This document shows positions 15,164 to 25,519 of a stretch of 64,000 nt of DNA, one piece after another; position 1 is the stretch's first letter, and every line of letters starts with the position of its first letter. The DNA is from Type-B symbiont of Plautia stali. Lineage in GTDB: Bacteria; Pseudomonadota; Gammaproteobacteria; Enterobacterales; Enterobacteriaceae. The position numbers and the translations under genes are program-made. The stretch spans positions 1 through 64,000 of the forward strand of contig BBOA01000003.1 of the NCBI GenBank assembly GCA_001485295.1, read 5' to 3'. The notes beneath the pieces are model-generated. The model saw only the letters and a list, made by a program, of their open reading frames with translations, made no database searches and was not told the DNA's origin.

Positions 15164-16090
15164 TCAGAACTGCTGCTCCGGCGTGGCGCCCGACAGCAGA
15201 TAGCCCGCCGCCATCAGCGCGCGGCGCGGCGCCGTAGAAAGCTAAGGCAGCGCCGATTCCAGCACCACCTCCGCACCCTGTGGCATGCTGACCGCATGCG
15301 GCTGAACGCGCAGCTGCGGCAAGTTATAGGTCAGGGTGAAGCGATAGAAGCGCCGCATCGCCAGGTCCTGATAGCTATCCTCCGCCCTTAACGGTCTGCT
15401 TGCAGGTCGCCAGCGCTACGTCGCACTCTTTCTCCAGCGCGCTGCGCAGCTGGTCGCGCGTCTCGCTGAAAAGCTTGCGCCAAGCGGCATCGTTAAGGTA
15501 GTCCGCCACGTTGCGCTTGGCTACCATACGCGACCCCATCACCTCTAGCGGATAGTGCAAGCCTAGCATGACGCGCGAATAGCCATAGCGCCCGCCGCGC
15601 TCCACCAGCGCCTGAAAACGTTCCGGGATCATCTGCGCCAGCAGCAGTGAATCGGTGACGCCAGTATTGGTATGGCGGCTGGGCAAGGAGCCGCTGTTGG
15701 CGGTATAGGCCTTGTCATCTTTGAGCACCATGTCGTCCGGCACCAGATAAATGCGGTTGCCCGCCGCTAGGAAGGGAGACGGATAATTACAGTTAAAGTA
15801 TTTTTTCGCCGCGCTGGTGCTGATTTCCGTCGCTTTGATCAGCTCGCCCTTATCGTAGGCTGCCAGAAACGCCTTGCCGAGACGCGTGCCGAGCGCGTCG
15901 GCGGTAAAGTTAGAGATAGCTGATACCTTCCGCGGCGGCCAGCGCCTGACGACGGGTGCCCTGAGAGGCGTTGAGGTTAATCTGCCGGTTAGCGTCCAGC
16001 ACGCTTGTCGGCAGCGCGGAAAAGCTAGAAAGCAGTTCGATCCCCGCCTGCTGGTTGGCTTTCACCTGAAAGTCGTAGACGTTCACCTTG
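15164..16090 (-). pseudogene. Class A acid phosphatase (PhoC/PhoN type), ruined
   Basis: The minus strand shows SGSLPSRHTNTGVTDSLLLA and GRYGYSRVMLGLHYPLEVMG then VAKRNVADYLNDAAWRKLFS, which match the PSGHT and SRxxxGxHYPxDxxxG motifs of class A acid phosphatases/PAP2. The catalytic PSGHT has become PSRHT, and the final D of the third motif is E. N-terminal blocks (VYDFQVKANQQAGIELLSSF) are in other frames and there is no signal peptide left. It would have been a periplasmic enzyme. Confidence 0.75.
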
Positions 16091-16099
16091 AGCTAGGCG

Positions 16100-16275
16100 T
16101 TGTCCGCCTGCACGCGCGACTGCTTCGCCTTGGTCCGGTGGTGGTCGGCGAATCCCTGCGCGAAGCCGCAGAAAATAAAAGAAGAGCTGGAAGAGACCGC
16201 GCGCTTGATGTTTACCTTGGGCGATCGCGCCATTCCGCTATCTCAGCGAGAGCGAAGTCGCGGAATTAAGGAGCC
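16100..16275 (+). pseudogene. otnC: Class II aldolase (OtnC type), C-terminal fragment
   Basis: The fragment reads GPVVVGESLREAAEN, then KEELEETARLMFTLGDRAI, across one frame change. This is the C-terminus of class II aldolases of the 3-oxo-tetronate 4-phosphate decarboxylase family. The rest of the gene is missing, replaced by the convergent phosphatase remnant. It precedes an OtnI-like gene, the normal partner in acid-sugar catabolism. Confidence 0.5.
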
Positions 16276-16766
16276 GATGCGGTGGAATTTCTCTTTCACT
16301 ATGACTATCCGGCAGCGTAGTAGCTGAAGCAGCTGCTGGATGGATGAAAGCAACCTGAAGCTGGCACCTGAAATACCCCAAGTATATATCATAGCCGCCA
16401 CGCACGATGCTGCCAGGCGCGGATCGCGCGGCTTATGCCGATACGTTCGTGCGCAACATACACTACGCGGCGGAACGCTTTGCGCCGCACGTCTTTACCC
16501 AGCTCGATCTGCCACGCCCAGCTGGTGGACGTCAATCTCAGCCGTCTGCTCCGCAAGGACCGCGGTCGCTATCGCCATATCCAGATCGCCTCCGCGCCGG
16601 ATCGCCATGAACCTGAAGCCTGATGGATGGTGAGATCAACTATCCTTGGCTGTTTAACCTACCGGATGAGGTGGACTGCGACGGCTGGATCGACTGTGAA
16701 TATATTCCGCGCGGCAACACCCTAGACGGCCTCGACTGGTTTGCGCTCTGGGCGAAAAAATCCTGA
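16276..16766 (+). pseudogene. otnI: 2-oxo-tetronate / hydroxypyruvate isomerase (OtnI/Hyi), ruined
   Basis: Readable blocks are [54 protein letters not shown] in part, [15 protein letters not shown] and finally INYPWLFNL and [20 protein letters not shown]. These are the conserved parts of the hydroxypyruvate isomerase-like TIM barrel. The N-terminus and the middle are shortened by deletions, and frameshifts occur every 50-100 bp. Confidence 0.75.
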
Positions 16767-16877
16767 CATAACGTTGTTAACCCCGGCGCGATGGTGCCGG
16801 CATTTTGCATCCTGAGCCTGTGCTAGGCAGCGCTGTACCCATTACTACCAAAACGATAAAGATACCTGAGGTTTACC

Positions 16878-17878
16878 ATGTCCACAGCACTGCTGTTAGC
16901 CATTACGACCGCCAGCATCGTCATACTGCTGTTGCTGGTCATCAAAGCCAAAGTCCATCCCTTTATCGCGCTGCTGATCGTCAGCCTGCTGGTCGCTATC
17001 GCGACGGGCATTCCGGCTGAAAAAATTATGGAAACCATTATGAGTAGTAAGGGCGGCCTGCTCGGCCATATCGACATTATCATCGTGCTGTGTGCGATGC
17101 TCGACGCAGTTATCGAAGCGTCGGGCGACGCGGAGTTACTAGCGCACCGCTTCAGCAAAAGCTTCAGCATTAAGCGCACTGTGGCAGCGTTGACCATGGC
17201 CGCCTTTTATCCTCGGCATTCCGGTGTTTTTCGAGGTCGGCTTTATTATTGTTATTACCGTTATTTCCCTGAATCTACAGCTTTACCAAGGTGGCGCGTA
17301 TCTCGCCGCTGAAGTTCGGCCTGCCGATGGCGGGCGTGATGCTGACCGTGCACGTGGCGCTGCCGGCATTCTGCATACCGATATGGGCTGGTTGATGATG
17401 CTCGGTATCGCTATCTCCATTCCGGTGAGCATTGTCGGTTACTACGTCGCCAAAGCGATAAATCGCCGTCAGTATCACCTGTCGGTTGAGATGCTGGAAC
17501 AGCTGCAGATAGCGAAGCCGGAAGGTGCAGAGAAGAAGAATGAGCCGGCGCCGCCCGGGGCGCTGACCATTGCCGGGCAAATTGTGGTGCCGATACTGCT
17601 GATTGTGCTCGGCACGATTTTCCACTCGCTGCTGACGGCCGGCAGCCTGCTAGGTAAAGTGATGACGGTGATCGGCACGCTGCCCATCGTGCTGCTGATT
17701 GCGCTGACGGCCTGCTTCGGCGGTCTAGGCTGTCGCAGGTCAACGATGCGGGCTTCTGGGTGATGACGCGTTATGTGGGACTGTCGGTAGGCAATGGTTT
17801 AAAGCTTGGACGGTGCTGACTACCATTATGGGGCTGAGCGGCTTTACGCTTACCTAGCTGGTGTGGGGGCTGGTGTAA
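16878..17878 (+). pseudogene. GntP-family gluconate/acid-sugar permease, ruined
   Basis: It starts MSTALLLAITTASIVILLLL with a long hydrophobic N-terminus, AKVHPFIALLIVSLLVAIAT and GIPAEKIMETIMSSKGGLLG, all typical of GntP transporters. A frameshift near 17213 and deletions follow; later blocks include LHTDMGWLMMLGIAISIPVS, YYVAKAINRRQYHLSVEMLE and IAGQIVVPILLIVLGTIFHS. The last ~100 residues are condensed. With the OtnC/OtnI remnants it formed an acid-sugar uptake and catabolism operon. Confidence 0.85.
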
Positions 17879-17908
17879 ACCTCTTATGACTTTTCTGGGG
17901 GAGAAAGG

Positions 17909-17946
17909 GATTAGCGCTTTACTGCATGACAAGGGAAGCGCTAATC
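17909..17946. terminator. Inverted repeat between convergent genes
   Basis: GATTAGCGCTT (17909-17919) and AAGCGCTAATC (17936-17946) form an 11-bp perfect stem between the gntP remnant (plus) and sbcB (minus). It probably acts as a terminator for sbcB; the minus-strand downstream sequence is pyrimidine-rich (CCCTTTCTCCC). Confidence 0.6.
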
Positions 17947-17959
17947 TGCCCTTATTCCA

Positions 17960-19390
17960 TTATAAGACCAGCTCCTGCGCATAGAGATAGAGCGCTTTCA
18001 GCTGCGCCATCTTCTCCTCATCCTCTTCATGCAGGCTCGCCAGCGACTCCAGCTCCAGCAAAAACACCTGCACGCGCTCCGCGTTCAGGGCTTCGCGGCG
18101 GTGTTGCAGCCAGCGCTGCTGCTCGGCGTCGTCCAGCGTGCCGGGGAAGTTGCGCGCGCGGTAGCTAAACAGCAGCTTCGCCACGCGCGCATCTTGGAAG
18201 GAGATATCCATCGCCGGCAGGTTAGCGGGCGCGGTCTGTCGCAGGATGTTCATGCCCGCGCGGTCGGCGTCGCTGAAGAAACCTTCATAGAGCTGCGAGT
18301 CGACATTGTCTGAAGCGGTGAAAGGCTCCGCTTCAGCGAACAGCGTGACCACTTTTTCTCGCACCTCGGCGTGCTGGCGCAGCAGCGCCAGATTCGCTAG
18401 GCAGGCTTCGCGATCGATGCCCAGACGCGCCGCATCTTCCGGGCGTAGTGTGTTGGCGGGCGCTAGCACTGGACACTTATTGATATGCACCAGCTTGATC
18501 GGCACTGACGCTTCGTCGTCGGCCAGATCGCTCTTGCGTGTATAGAGCCGCTCGCGCAGGGGATCCGCATCCATCTTCAGCAGCGGCGTCATATCGCCCG
18601 CTAGGTCGGCGACGATGAGCGTGTTGCGGTTATTGGGATGCCACGCTAGTGGCACGACCCAGCTGGTGTTGCCGTACGCCGCACCGAACATGCCGGAGAT
18701 GTGCACCAGCGGCTTCATCTGCGGAATGTCGATCAGCGTCATCAGCTTATTTTTGTTGCGGTGCGTAAACAGAAACTTAAACAGCTTCGGCTGCTTCTCT
18801 TTCACTAGGTTCGCCATCGCTAGCGTGGCATGCACGTCGGACATAGCGTCATGGGCGTTCTCATGCGCCACGCCGTTAGCTCTGGTCAGGTGTTCAAGCT
18901 TAAAGCTAGGAAAGCCATCCTCATTTTCCGGCCAGATAATACCGTCTGGACGCAGCGCATAGCAGGCGCGCATCACATCCAGTAGATCCCAGCGCGAGTT
19001 GCCGTTCTGCCAGCTCCAGCTGTAGGGATCGTAAAAGTTGCGGTAGAAGATGTTACGCGTTACTTCGTCATCGAAGCGCACATTGTTGTAACCCACCACG
19101 CAGGTCTGCTCTTCGGTGAAGAGCGCATAGATGCGGGCGGCGAACTCCGCCTCCGATACGCCGCGCGCGCGCGCCACCTGTGGTGTAATGCCGGTGATCA
19201 TCACCGCTTCCGGCTGCGGCAGATAATCGTCCGCTGGACGGCAGTAGAAGATCTGCGGCTCGCCGACCGGGTTGAAATCGCTGTCGGTGCGCAGCGCGGC
19301 AAATTGCGCCGGACGGTCCAGCGACGGACTTTTACCGAAGGTTTCGTAGTCGTGAAAGAGGAACGTAAGCTGTGCGCGATCGTTTTTCAA
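17960..19390 (-). CDS. sbcB: Exodeoxyribonuclease I
   Basis: ExoI degrades single-stranded DNA 3' to 5' in recombination and mismatch repair. The 476-residue protein has normal length. It begins MKNDRAQLTFLFHDYETFGK with the first DEDD residues in HDYET. Further exonuclease motifs are VGYNNVRFDDEVTRN and AHDAMSDVHATLAMA (the DEDDh His/Asp). The SH3-like and helical C-terminal domains follow (WVVPLAWHPNNRNTLIVADL). It is a clean frame between two stretches of pseudogenes, so it seems to be under selection. It carries at least seven CTAG in 1.4 kb, unusual for an enterobacterial gene. Confidence 0.97.
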   Translation of the reverse strand: MKNDRAQLTFLFHDYETFGKSPSLDRPAQFAALRTDSDFNPVGEPQIFYCRPADDYLPQPEAVMITGITPQVARARGVSEAEFAARIYALFTEEQTCVVGYNNVRFDDEVTRNIFYRNFYDPYSWSWQNGNSRWDLLDVMRACYALRPDGIIWPENEDGFPSFKLEHLTRANGVAHENAHDAMSDVHATLAMANLVKEKQPKLFKFLFTHRNKNKLMTLIDIPQMKPLVHISGMFGAAYGNTSWVVPLAWHPNNRNTLIVADLAGDMTPLLKMDADPLRERLYTRKSDLADDEASVPIKLVHINKCPVLAPANTLRPEDAARLGIDREACLANLALLRQHAEVREKVVTLFAEAEPFTASDNVDSQLYEGFFSDADRAGMNILRQTAPANLPAMDISFQDARVAKLLFSYRARNFPGTLDDAEQQRWLQHRREALNAERVQVFLLELESLASLHEEDEEKMAQLKALYLYAQELVL

Positions 19391-19552
19391 ATATGATTAC
19401 CGTTCATGTATGTTCATTAATCCTCTGAAAAAAAGAAAAATTTTCGATTTTCTTCCTTTGTTCACTTTTAAGCCGATGTTGCGCTTTATTTTTTGAATTT
19501 GTACACGCAGTATTGCGTACCAGACTGACTTTTCGCTGCGTACCAAAATATT

Positions 19553-20322
19553 ATGGCCTTACCTTAAGGGACACTAAACTTTACTCCATACATGGTAAAC
19601 CATATTCCGGTCGGCCTGAAGCTTGCGTTTCGGACAAGCTTCAGCGCGCATATATCGCCAAAGGGCGCCTCTTTTTTTGGTACCGCGACCGGATGGAAAA
19701 GCAAAGCCCAGCGATTAGCTCTGGGCAGGTATCCGGAACCTAGGCTTCAGGAGGCCTGTACCTGACAAATGAGCTGCGCGTTATGTTTGAGGGGGGTACC
19801 AATCCGCGAGTACTTTAAAGTACGAGTGAGTCGGTAATGACAACTGGCGATTGCCTGATGTACAGGAAAGAAAACAGTATGCCGATGTAGCGTTAAGGCC
19901 CATAAAGCGGGCACTTTACCATACTACCGTGCTCAAACACTTCGTGGACGTATTCCCTAGCCGTGCCATCGGTGACATATCAGTCAAACAGTGAGGGAAT
20001 TTTTTCTCGCACGAAGAAACAAAGAAAACTCGCTCCGCGGGCAACATCTAATTGAGGAAGCAGGAACGGCGATCGGCTGGTGTGTCCGCCTACAGGTGAC
20101 AGATAACGCCTCGATAATACGGATTGCTCCACGCGAAGCAGGCGTCCGGGCAGAAACCGACATCGGGTGTTAACTTGTACAGAGTTAGCTCAAATCTGGC
20201 TCGCAATTGAGCCTAGCAGGGCGGGGGCGCTTAATAAGCTGCTTAGCGAGCTGTTAATACTATGGGCGCTCGGATATCTGAGTTTCGTTTGTTAAGCACA
20301 GAGGATTATTGATTTATTGGAA
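19553..20322 (+). pseudogene. P4-type tyrosine integrase, ruined
   Basis: After ATG at 19553 and an 8-bp insertion (CCTTAAGG) the frame reads DTKLYSIHGKPYSGRPEA, the N-terminal DUF4102 domain of P4-family integrases (normally LTDTKLRxIxGKPYSG). Further pieces appear in other frames: TNPRVL, VMTTGDCLMYRKEN, TAIGWCVRLQVTDNASIIRI, REAGVRAETDI and CTELAQIWLAIE, then WGARISEFRL with the conserved Arg box (normally GARxSELRL). The C-terminal catalytic domain is absent. The gene marks a former genomic island. P4 integrases normally use tRNA genes as attachment sites, but none is adjacent here. Confidence 0.8.
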
Positions 20323-20378
20323 TTTCATGTTTGTAAAGCCAACACCAGCAAGCCCGACAATGCCGAGCTATTTCATTT

Positions 20379-20802
20379 TCAGGCTGTAGTGCAGTCATTC
20401 CATGAGTCTCGATAAATAACATTCCTGCCTACATATTCCCATATAATTTCCATATAATCGATTCATAGCGCATTTCGAGCGTTTCTAAATGGGTGCTGCC
20501 TATGTCTTAAGGGGCTAGGTAAGGCGAAAACGTAGTGATTTTAACGTTTTCTAAAATGATGTTGAAATATTCAGCTTCGATGCGTTCTTCCAGAATACGA
20601 TACATCTTAATAGTAGCTTTCTTCATTGAGCGGCCTTCACATACAGCCCGATTTAGCTTTCCTCAACTGGGTCCACAGGGATAGTAACGGCGTGCGAAAA
20701 GGATTTTAACTCGATTGAGCCTAAACGGAGTGGTATTGGGCAACCGCCAACAACAGGCGAACCATTTTCATCTTCAAACCATAAATGTGCGGGAGTAGAC
20801 AT
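20379..20802 (-). pseudogene. hcp: Hcp, type VI secretion tube/effector protein, ruined
   Basis: On the minus strand ATG at 20802 starts MSTPAHLWFEDENGSPVVGG, then CPIPLRLGSIELKSFSHAVT and IPVD. A large internal deletion is followed by KKATIKMYRILEERIEAEYF and NIILENVKITTFSP, LETLEMRYESI and a C-terminus NVIYRDSWND. This is the complete Hcp order (typical SIELKSFTHxVxIPVD, AEYFNIILENVKI, MRYExIxWKY, DSWN) with the middle and a few bases missing. No other type VI gene is in the window. It lies beside the integrase remnant in an AT-rich island. Confidence 0.88.
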
Positions 20803-20829
20803 GTTATTTTATTATAAAAATTTAAATAA

Positions 20830-21115
20830 TGATTTTTAGGTTGTAACCATTTCAATAAAATTATAAATTTTAACTCTTGAGCATACAGTGCGGCATAATA
20901 ATCAGGCGAGGCATAATGAAGTCGGTGTGCGCTATCCACAGTTTTTTGGACTATTCCATATATAATATAATGCCTGTAAGGTCGCTCGTTTTACCACCCA
21001 CTAAGGCGCTCATATCAAGGCTTAAATTTATGCCAATAGCAACAGCAGATGCTACAGCTAAAGCAAAACTGGCGCTTGTTAGATAGCTGGAAGCAATATG
21101 GACATTAATCGCCAT
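20830..21115 (-). pseudogene. Unknown hydrophobic protein upstream of hcp, frameshifted
   Basis: It starts at ATG 21115 as MAINVHIASSYLTSASFALA and continues VASAVAIGINLSLDMSALVG then GKTSDLTGII, meeting a TAG. After a frameshift near 20968 it resumes as VDSAHRLHYASPDYYAALYA then QELKFIILLK. The N-terminal 35 residues form a glycine/alanine-rich hydrophobic segment, probably membrane-inserting. I do not recognise the family. It is on the same strand as hcp and just upstream, so it may have been a secreted or immunity protein of the type VI island (inference). Confidence 0.4.
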
Positions 21116-21758
21116 TAAGCCTTTTTTTATATACTCTAGACTCTAGCTGATCATTTATTTTGTATCTAAAAATTCCTTCAAAAATATATTTTGAGCATTT
21201 CGTAGACGAAATTACCTTGTTGAAAAAATGAATCATTCCTTTGTGAAATTGAATGCCTTCGCTTTTTTGACGGCAAACATCTTGTTATTCATCAGTAAAA
21301 CATGATGTGTAATACGGTATTGCTTATGCCTGTTAATGCGTAGTCGAACTTTAATGCAAGATATTGTTTGACTGTAAATAATTGATAAGTTCTTCTCGGT
21401 AATACATAACCGTTTCCTTATAACTATATAAATATTCTGCGGAGTTAAATGCCTGCCGGATCTGCTTTCAACGTCAGATTAAAGAGAGTCAGGCAGTTAA
21501 CCTTACTTAAGGTAAGGTGGCTTGCTCGTTATGTAAACAGTCTAATGGAGCTGTAGCCGATATTCAACCATCTGCGATTTCGCCTGTTAAGTAAACAGGT
21601 TGCCTGTTCGCAAATCTTCCATTTTGAGACCCTAAATGACTAGCAGAAATGATATACCTTCTCAGCCGTACACACTTTTTTTCAATTTAATGAAACCTGT
21701 TTATGCCTTTTGCCGTAAAACGAACCGCTGTTTTACCTGTAACCCTGAGGATGAAGTG
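21116..21758. other. AT-rich stretch without recognisable gene
   Basis: About 640 bp with no convincing coding sequence, RNA gene or repeat. It separates the hcp/integrase island from dacD and may hold the eroded 5' part of the island and the dacD promoter. I found no sbmC, which neighbours dacD in E. coli. Confidence 0.5.
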
Positions 21759-22440
21759 TTGAAAAGGCGTCTGTTAATTACTATATCTGGAACTATATTA
21801 CTGGCTTCGCTGGGTACATGCCGACAATATGACGTTTCCCCTGACGCCTCCTCTTGGGTTGCTGATGGACGCCACCACCGGACAGGTGCTGACTGCAGGC
21901 AATGCTAACGAGCGCCGCAACCCCGCCAGCCTGACCAAACTGATGACCGACTATGTCGTTAATCACGCCATCGACGCGAAAAAAATCACCCGTGACGACG
22001 TGGTAACCATCGGCAAAGTCGCCTAGACAGCCGGCAACTCGGTTTTCAAAGGCTTCTCGCTGATGTTCATCAAGCCCGGCGACAAGATTACGGTGCGTGA
22101 CCTCACCCGCGGCGTCATCATCGACTCCGGCAACGACGCCTGCAAGGCGCTGGGCAACTATGTAACGGGCAGTCAGCAGAACTTCATCAATATGGTGAAT
22201 CAGTACTTGCAGAAGCTTGGCCTAACCAATATCCACTTTGAAACCGTGCACGGTCTGGATGCGCCGTGCCAGTTCTCCTCAGCGCTGGATATGGCGAAGC
22301 TGTCGTGCACCATCGTCAGCGACGAACCCGATTTTTACGCCATGTACAGCGAAAAAACCCTCGCCTGGAACGGCATCACGCAGAACAACCGCAACAGGAT
22401 GCTGTAGGATAACAAATTGGTGCATGTGGTGTAAGCTGCT
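21759..22440 (+). pseudogene. dacD: D-alanyl-D-alanine carboxypeptidase DacD (PBP6b), ruined
   Basis: A TTG start at 21759 gives LKRRLLITISGTILLASLGT, a signal peptide like that of E. coli DacD. A frame change leads to LLMDATTGQVLTAGNANERR and NPASLTKLMTDYVV with the catalytic SxxK (SLTK), then a TAG within the VGRDAW block. Next come SLMFIKPGDKITVRDLTRG and IIDSGNDACKALGNYV with the SxN motif, and TVHGLDA. The KTG motif and the C-terminal third are missing; at about 22410-22440 the gene runs into the convergent oxidoreductase remnant. It would have trimmed peptidoglycan pentapeptides in the periplasm. Confidence 0.9.
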
Positions 22441-22449
22441 TGCCTCGCA

Positions 22450-23446
22450 GCTAATCGACTTGGCAGTCTGGTAGGCGTAGTTACGGCCGGTGGTACCTTT
22501 ACTGGTCACCGGATCGTAGGTCTCGCCGATTTGCGACAGCAGTATCAGCCGCACGTTCTCAAAGGTAAAAGCGGCGACGATCACCAGATCGGCCGGCTGT
22601 TCCCACGTATCGCCCGAGGAGTCGACATATGTGACCCCGGTCGCTTTTTTGCCGCTGGAATCGGTCAGCATTTCCAGAACTTCGCAGTTGGTGTAGACGG
22701 TGAAGTTCTCTTTGAGCATCAGCGCAGGCAGCACAGTGGTAATGGCGCTTGCTTTCGAATAGTTGGCGCCGCCGTAGTTGGTGCAGAAGCCGTAAAAGGT
22801 GCAGGGCCCCATGGTGAGTGACGACGTAGGGGTTAGTATAGGCCTCGGAGACCAGTGAAGGGGGCACTAGGCGGGAAGGGCTGATAGCCCATTTTCGCTG
22901 CCTGAGCGAATAGCGTCGGGCCGTAGGGCTGACGCAGCGCCGACGCTTGTCGCCGTGGAGGTTGCTCGCGTAGCCGAAGGTGGCCGCCACGCGCTCGAAC
23001 TGCATAGTGCGGCTTCATCTCTTCCCAGCTGGTGCCCTAGTCCTGTAATGTCAGCTTGCCGGGCATCGCGTCGGCGCCTTAGCGCTCGGTGAGATAGCTC
23101 TTCAGCTGGAATTCATGTGGCTGAAAGCGGGAGGTAATGCCCGCAACGCCGGTGCCGTTGCCAGGATGAAAGGGGATCACTAGGTGCGCATCGGCAGCGC
23201 GGTCTGCGATGGATTGTTGCGCATGGTACAGGTGTTCTGGCCTGTGCACAGCATCAACTCTTCGCGCATCACATAGCGCAGCTCGTCGGTGACGGTGCCG
23301 ATATTGAAATCGCGCGCGGTATCGCGCCACGTGCCACGCTCGATGTCGACCACCTCCAGCCCCTCGTCGGCCAGCTCATTAGCGATAATCGATCCCGCCT
23401 AGCGGAGGCCAATCACCACGCCATCCGTTTTGGGTAATTTTTTCAT
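22450..23446 (-). pseudogene. Gluconate 2-dehydrogenase flavoprotein (GMC family), ruined
   Basis: It starts at ATG 23446 as MKKLPKTDGVVIGLR with a TAG in the flavin GxGxxG region, then GSIIANELADEGLEVVDIER. Further frames give RDTARDFNIGTVTDELRYVM, QNTCTMRNNPSQTALPMR, FHPGNGTGVAG and, from 22800, PCTFYGFCTNYGGANYSKAS and LMLKENFTVYTNCEVLEMLT. These are marks of the membrane-associated flavin subunit of gluconate/2-keto-gluconate dehydrogenases common in Erwinia and Pantoea. The C-terminal third is deleted at the junction with dacD. Confidence 0.75.
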
Positions 23447-23449
23447 AGC

Positions 23450-23812
23450 TTATCCTTCGCTTACCACTGGCTGTTGCTGATGGGTTCGAAATGCAGATCT
23501 CGTTATGGCGCTCGATGTAGGGGCGGTAGTCGTAGTGCACGCCGGGAAAGCCTAGCAATCTTCCCCGACGCCATACCGCGATTGCCACCTGTAGATGGGA
23601 TCGGCGAAAAGCCCTCCATAGTGTTCCTCGATAAACAGCGACTAGGCGTTGAAGCCCTCGAAATGCACCTTGCCTGCCTCCATCGCGGCCAGCAGCGCGT
23701 CCTGCTGCGCCGGTGTCAGCTCTTTAAATCGTTTTTGTACGTAGCGGTCGAGCGCGGCAAGGCCCTCACGATAGCGCTGCTGCGGCTGCCCTGCTCGGGG
23801 CCTTCCATATAA
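23450..23812 (-). pseudogene. Gluconate 2-dehydrogenase subunit 3, C-terminal part
   Basis: The minus strand reads REGLAALDRYVQKRFKELTP then AQQDALLAAMEAGKVHFEGF, a TAG, SLFIEEHYGGLFADPIYR and, in another frame, GVHYDYRPYIERHNEI. This is the small subunit that precedes the GMC flavoprotein in gluconate dehydrogenase operons. The N-terminus with its Tat signal is cut off at the junction with yeeA. Confidence 0.65.
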
Positions 23813-24627
23813 ATGCGCTCAAAGGTGCCGTAAAAGCCATGCAGCTGCCGATCGATAAGATGTCGCTGCCGGTGATGCTGGCATGGTGCGGCGTGGTGAT
23901 GATGATGCGCGACTACCTGACGCTGGGGAAACATCTCTATATGGCGCTGCTGATCGGCATTACGCTCAGCGTGGTGGTTGGCGCGCCGGGGGCTGACTTC
24001 ACCGTGGCGCGGCAGCGACGTGATCCTCGGCTCGCTGCTGTTAGCGCTATCTGGGCGCAGCGCGCCTATACCCATTGGCGCATCCAGCTGTCGGACTCGT
24101 TGGCGGAGATTGCCAAGATTTATCACGTCGGTTTTCCCCTAACCTGATCGAGAAGCCACGCCTGAAAAAGCCGATTGGCAGACTGCTCACCAGTGTGGTG
24201 AAAATGCAGCGCGCTGATAGTGCCGGCCAGTAAAGAGACGCGTATTCCGAAATCGGTGTTCGAGGCGATTCAGACCATCAACCGCAATACAGTAAACACG
24301 GTGGAGATGCAGATCGAAGCCTAGTGGGCCTTGCGCGAAACACATTTGATCCTGCTCAACATGCCGACGCTGAGGCGCATCCAGCAGATGACCAAAAAGA
24401 CGCTGCACGCGCTTTCAGTGCTGGCGCTGCGAGGCGAAACCGACGAGGTGGTGGCCAACAGCCACGAGCTGACGGAGATAACCCGCGAGCTGAAGCAGCT
24501 GATCGCCGATGCGGGCAGCGAGCGTCTGGAGGAGGCGCCGATCTATGGTTATGTCTGACTGAGTCTGGAGCTGGCGAAGCAGCTGGAGCGCATGACCGAT
24601 CTGATCCGCTTGGCGCGGTGCAAATAA
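23806..24627 (+). pseudogene. yeeA: YeeA, FUSC-family inner membrane protein, 5'-truncated
   Basis: The frame starting about 23839 reads MQLPIDKMSLPVMLAWCGVV, LTLGKHLYMALLIGITLSVV and VGAPGADF, a membrane domain like that of E. coli YeeA. Other frames supply GDVILGSLLLALSGRSAPIP, HWRIQLSDSLAEIAKIYHVG, TRIPKSVFEAIQTINRN and NSHELTEITRELKQLIADAG, ending LEEAPIYGYV and LAKQLERMTDLIRL. The first membrane helices are deleted and there are several frameshifts and stops. Position upstream of yeeX matches E. coli. Confidence 0.85.
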
Positions 24628-24788
24628 TCACCAAGGACAATGACTTAATGCGAAAGGCGCATTCTTTACGCTAAAATAAGCGCCAGTCGGATTTTAGCGG
24701 TGATAATTGTCACCACGGCTGGCTAACCGCTAAGCTGAAGGTTATGACTCTACTCCCTGCGTGAGTAGGTCCAATAAAAGGTGCCGCC

Positions 24789-25109
24789 ATGGGAAATGCC
24801 AAGCAATCATTTCAGGACGTACTAGAGTTTGTGCGTATGTTCCGTCGCAAAAATAAACTGCAGCGTGAAATCACGGATACCGAGAAGAAAATCCGTGATA
24901 ACAAGAAGCGCGTTCTGCTGCTGGACAACCTGAGCGAGTACATCAAACCCGGTATGAGCATCGAAGCGATTCAGGAAATCATCGCTTCGATGCGTTCCGA
25001 CTATGAAGACCGCGTGGATGAGTACATCATTAAAAACGCCGATCTGTCGAAAGAACGTCGCGATCTGTCGAAGAAACTAAAATCGATGGGCGAGCCGAAA
25101 GTGCAGTAA
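24789..25109 (+). CDS. yeeX: DUF496 family protein YeeX
   Basis: This 106-residue protein is nearly identical in pattern to E. coli Yee[61 protein letters not shown] and [20 protein letters not shown]. It is highly charged, helical and probably coiled-coil; its function is not established. The frame is intact between two pseudogenes and it is followed by a clear terminator, so it is likely expressed. Confidence 0.95.
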   Translation: MGNAKQSFQDVLEFVRMFRRKNKLQREITDTEKKIRDNKKRVLLLDNLSEYIKPGMSIEAIQEIIASMRSDYEDRVDEYIIKNADLSKERRDLSKKLKSMGEPKVQ

Positions 25110-25157
25110 CTGGCCGTACGTACGGTAAACTGATCTTCGTAAGCAGATTTCGTAACG

Positions 25158-25194
25158 TAAAAAAACCGCAGCTTTTTAAGTCTGCGGTTTTTTT
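25158..25194. terminator. Bidirectional intrinsic terminator after yeeX
   Basis: AAAAAACCGCAG ... CTGCGGTTTTTT forms a stem (core ACCGCAG 25165-25171 / CTGCGGT 25182-25188) with a T run on the plus strand and an A run before it. It ends yeeX and, from the other side, the DUF2442 gene. Confidence 0.9.
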
Positions 25195-25254
25195 CATCTG
25201 TACATCGTCCAGAGGTACCGCGCGGATACGGAACAAATCAGCGTCATTGCCCGG

Positions 25255-25509
25255 TCAATATCCCTTTTTTGCGCCACGCAGCAGGCCTTCTGTGCTCAGA
25301 TCTTCATCAAGATCGGGCCAGTGAATACTGTAGTCTGTGCCACACAATTCCCATTTCTGACGCTGTTCAAGCGTGCTGGCAGCTAGGCACGGGTACCATA
25401 CAACTGGCATGGAGATGGCGCGCCCATGCATGAGGTCGACAGTCAGATGGTCGTCATCGATATGAACTTCCATGACGCGGATATCGTTTTCACTTTGTAA
25501 AATAAGCAT
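25255..25509 (-). CDS. DUF2442 domain protein
   Basis: The 84 residues read MLILQSENDIRVMEVHIDDD, HLTVDLMHGRAISMPVVWYP and WELCGTDYSIHWPDLDEDLS, with the family hallmark of a short beta-rich domain ending in IHWPDLDEDLSxxGLL. DUF2442 genes usually lie directly after a DUF4160 gene, which is present here as a pseudogene (25520-25724). The function of the pair is not established. The frame is complete and ends at a TGA just before the yeeX terminator. Confidence 0.85.
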   Translation of the reverse strand: MLILQSENDIRVMEVHIDDDHLTVDLMHGRAISMPVVWYPCLAASTLEQRQKWELCGTDYSIHWPDLDEDLSTEGLLRGAKKGY

Positions 25510-25519
25510 TCTGGGCCGC

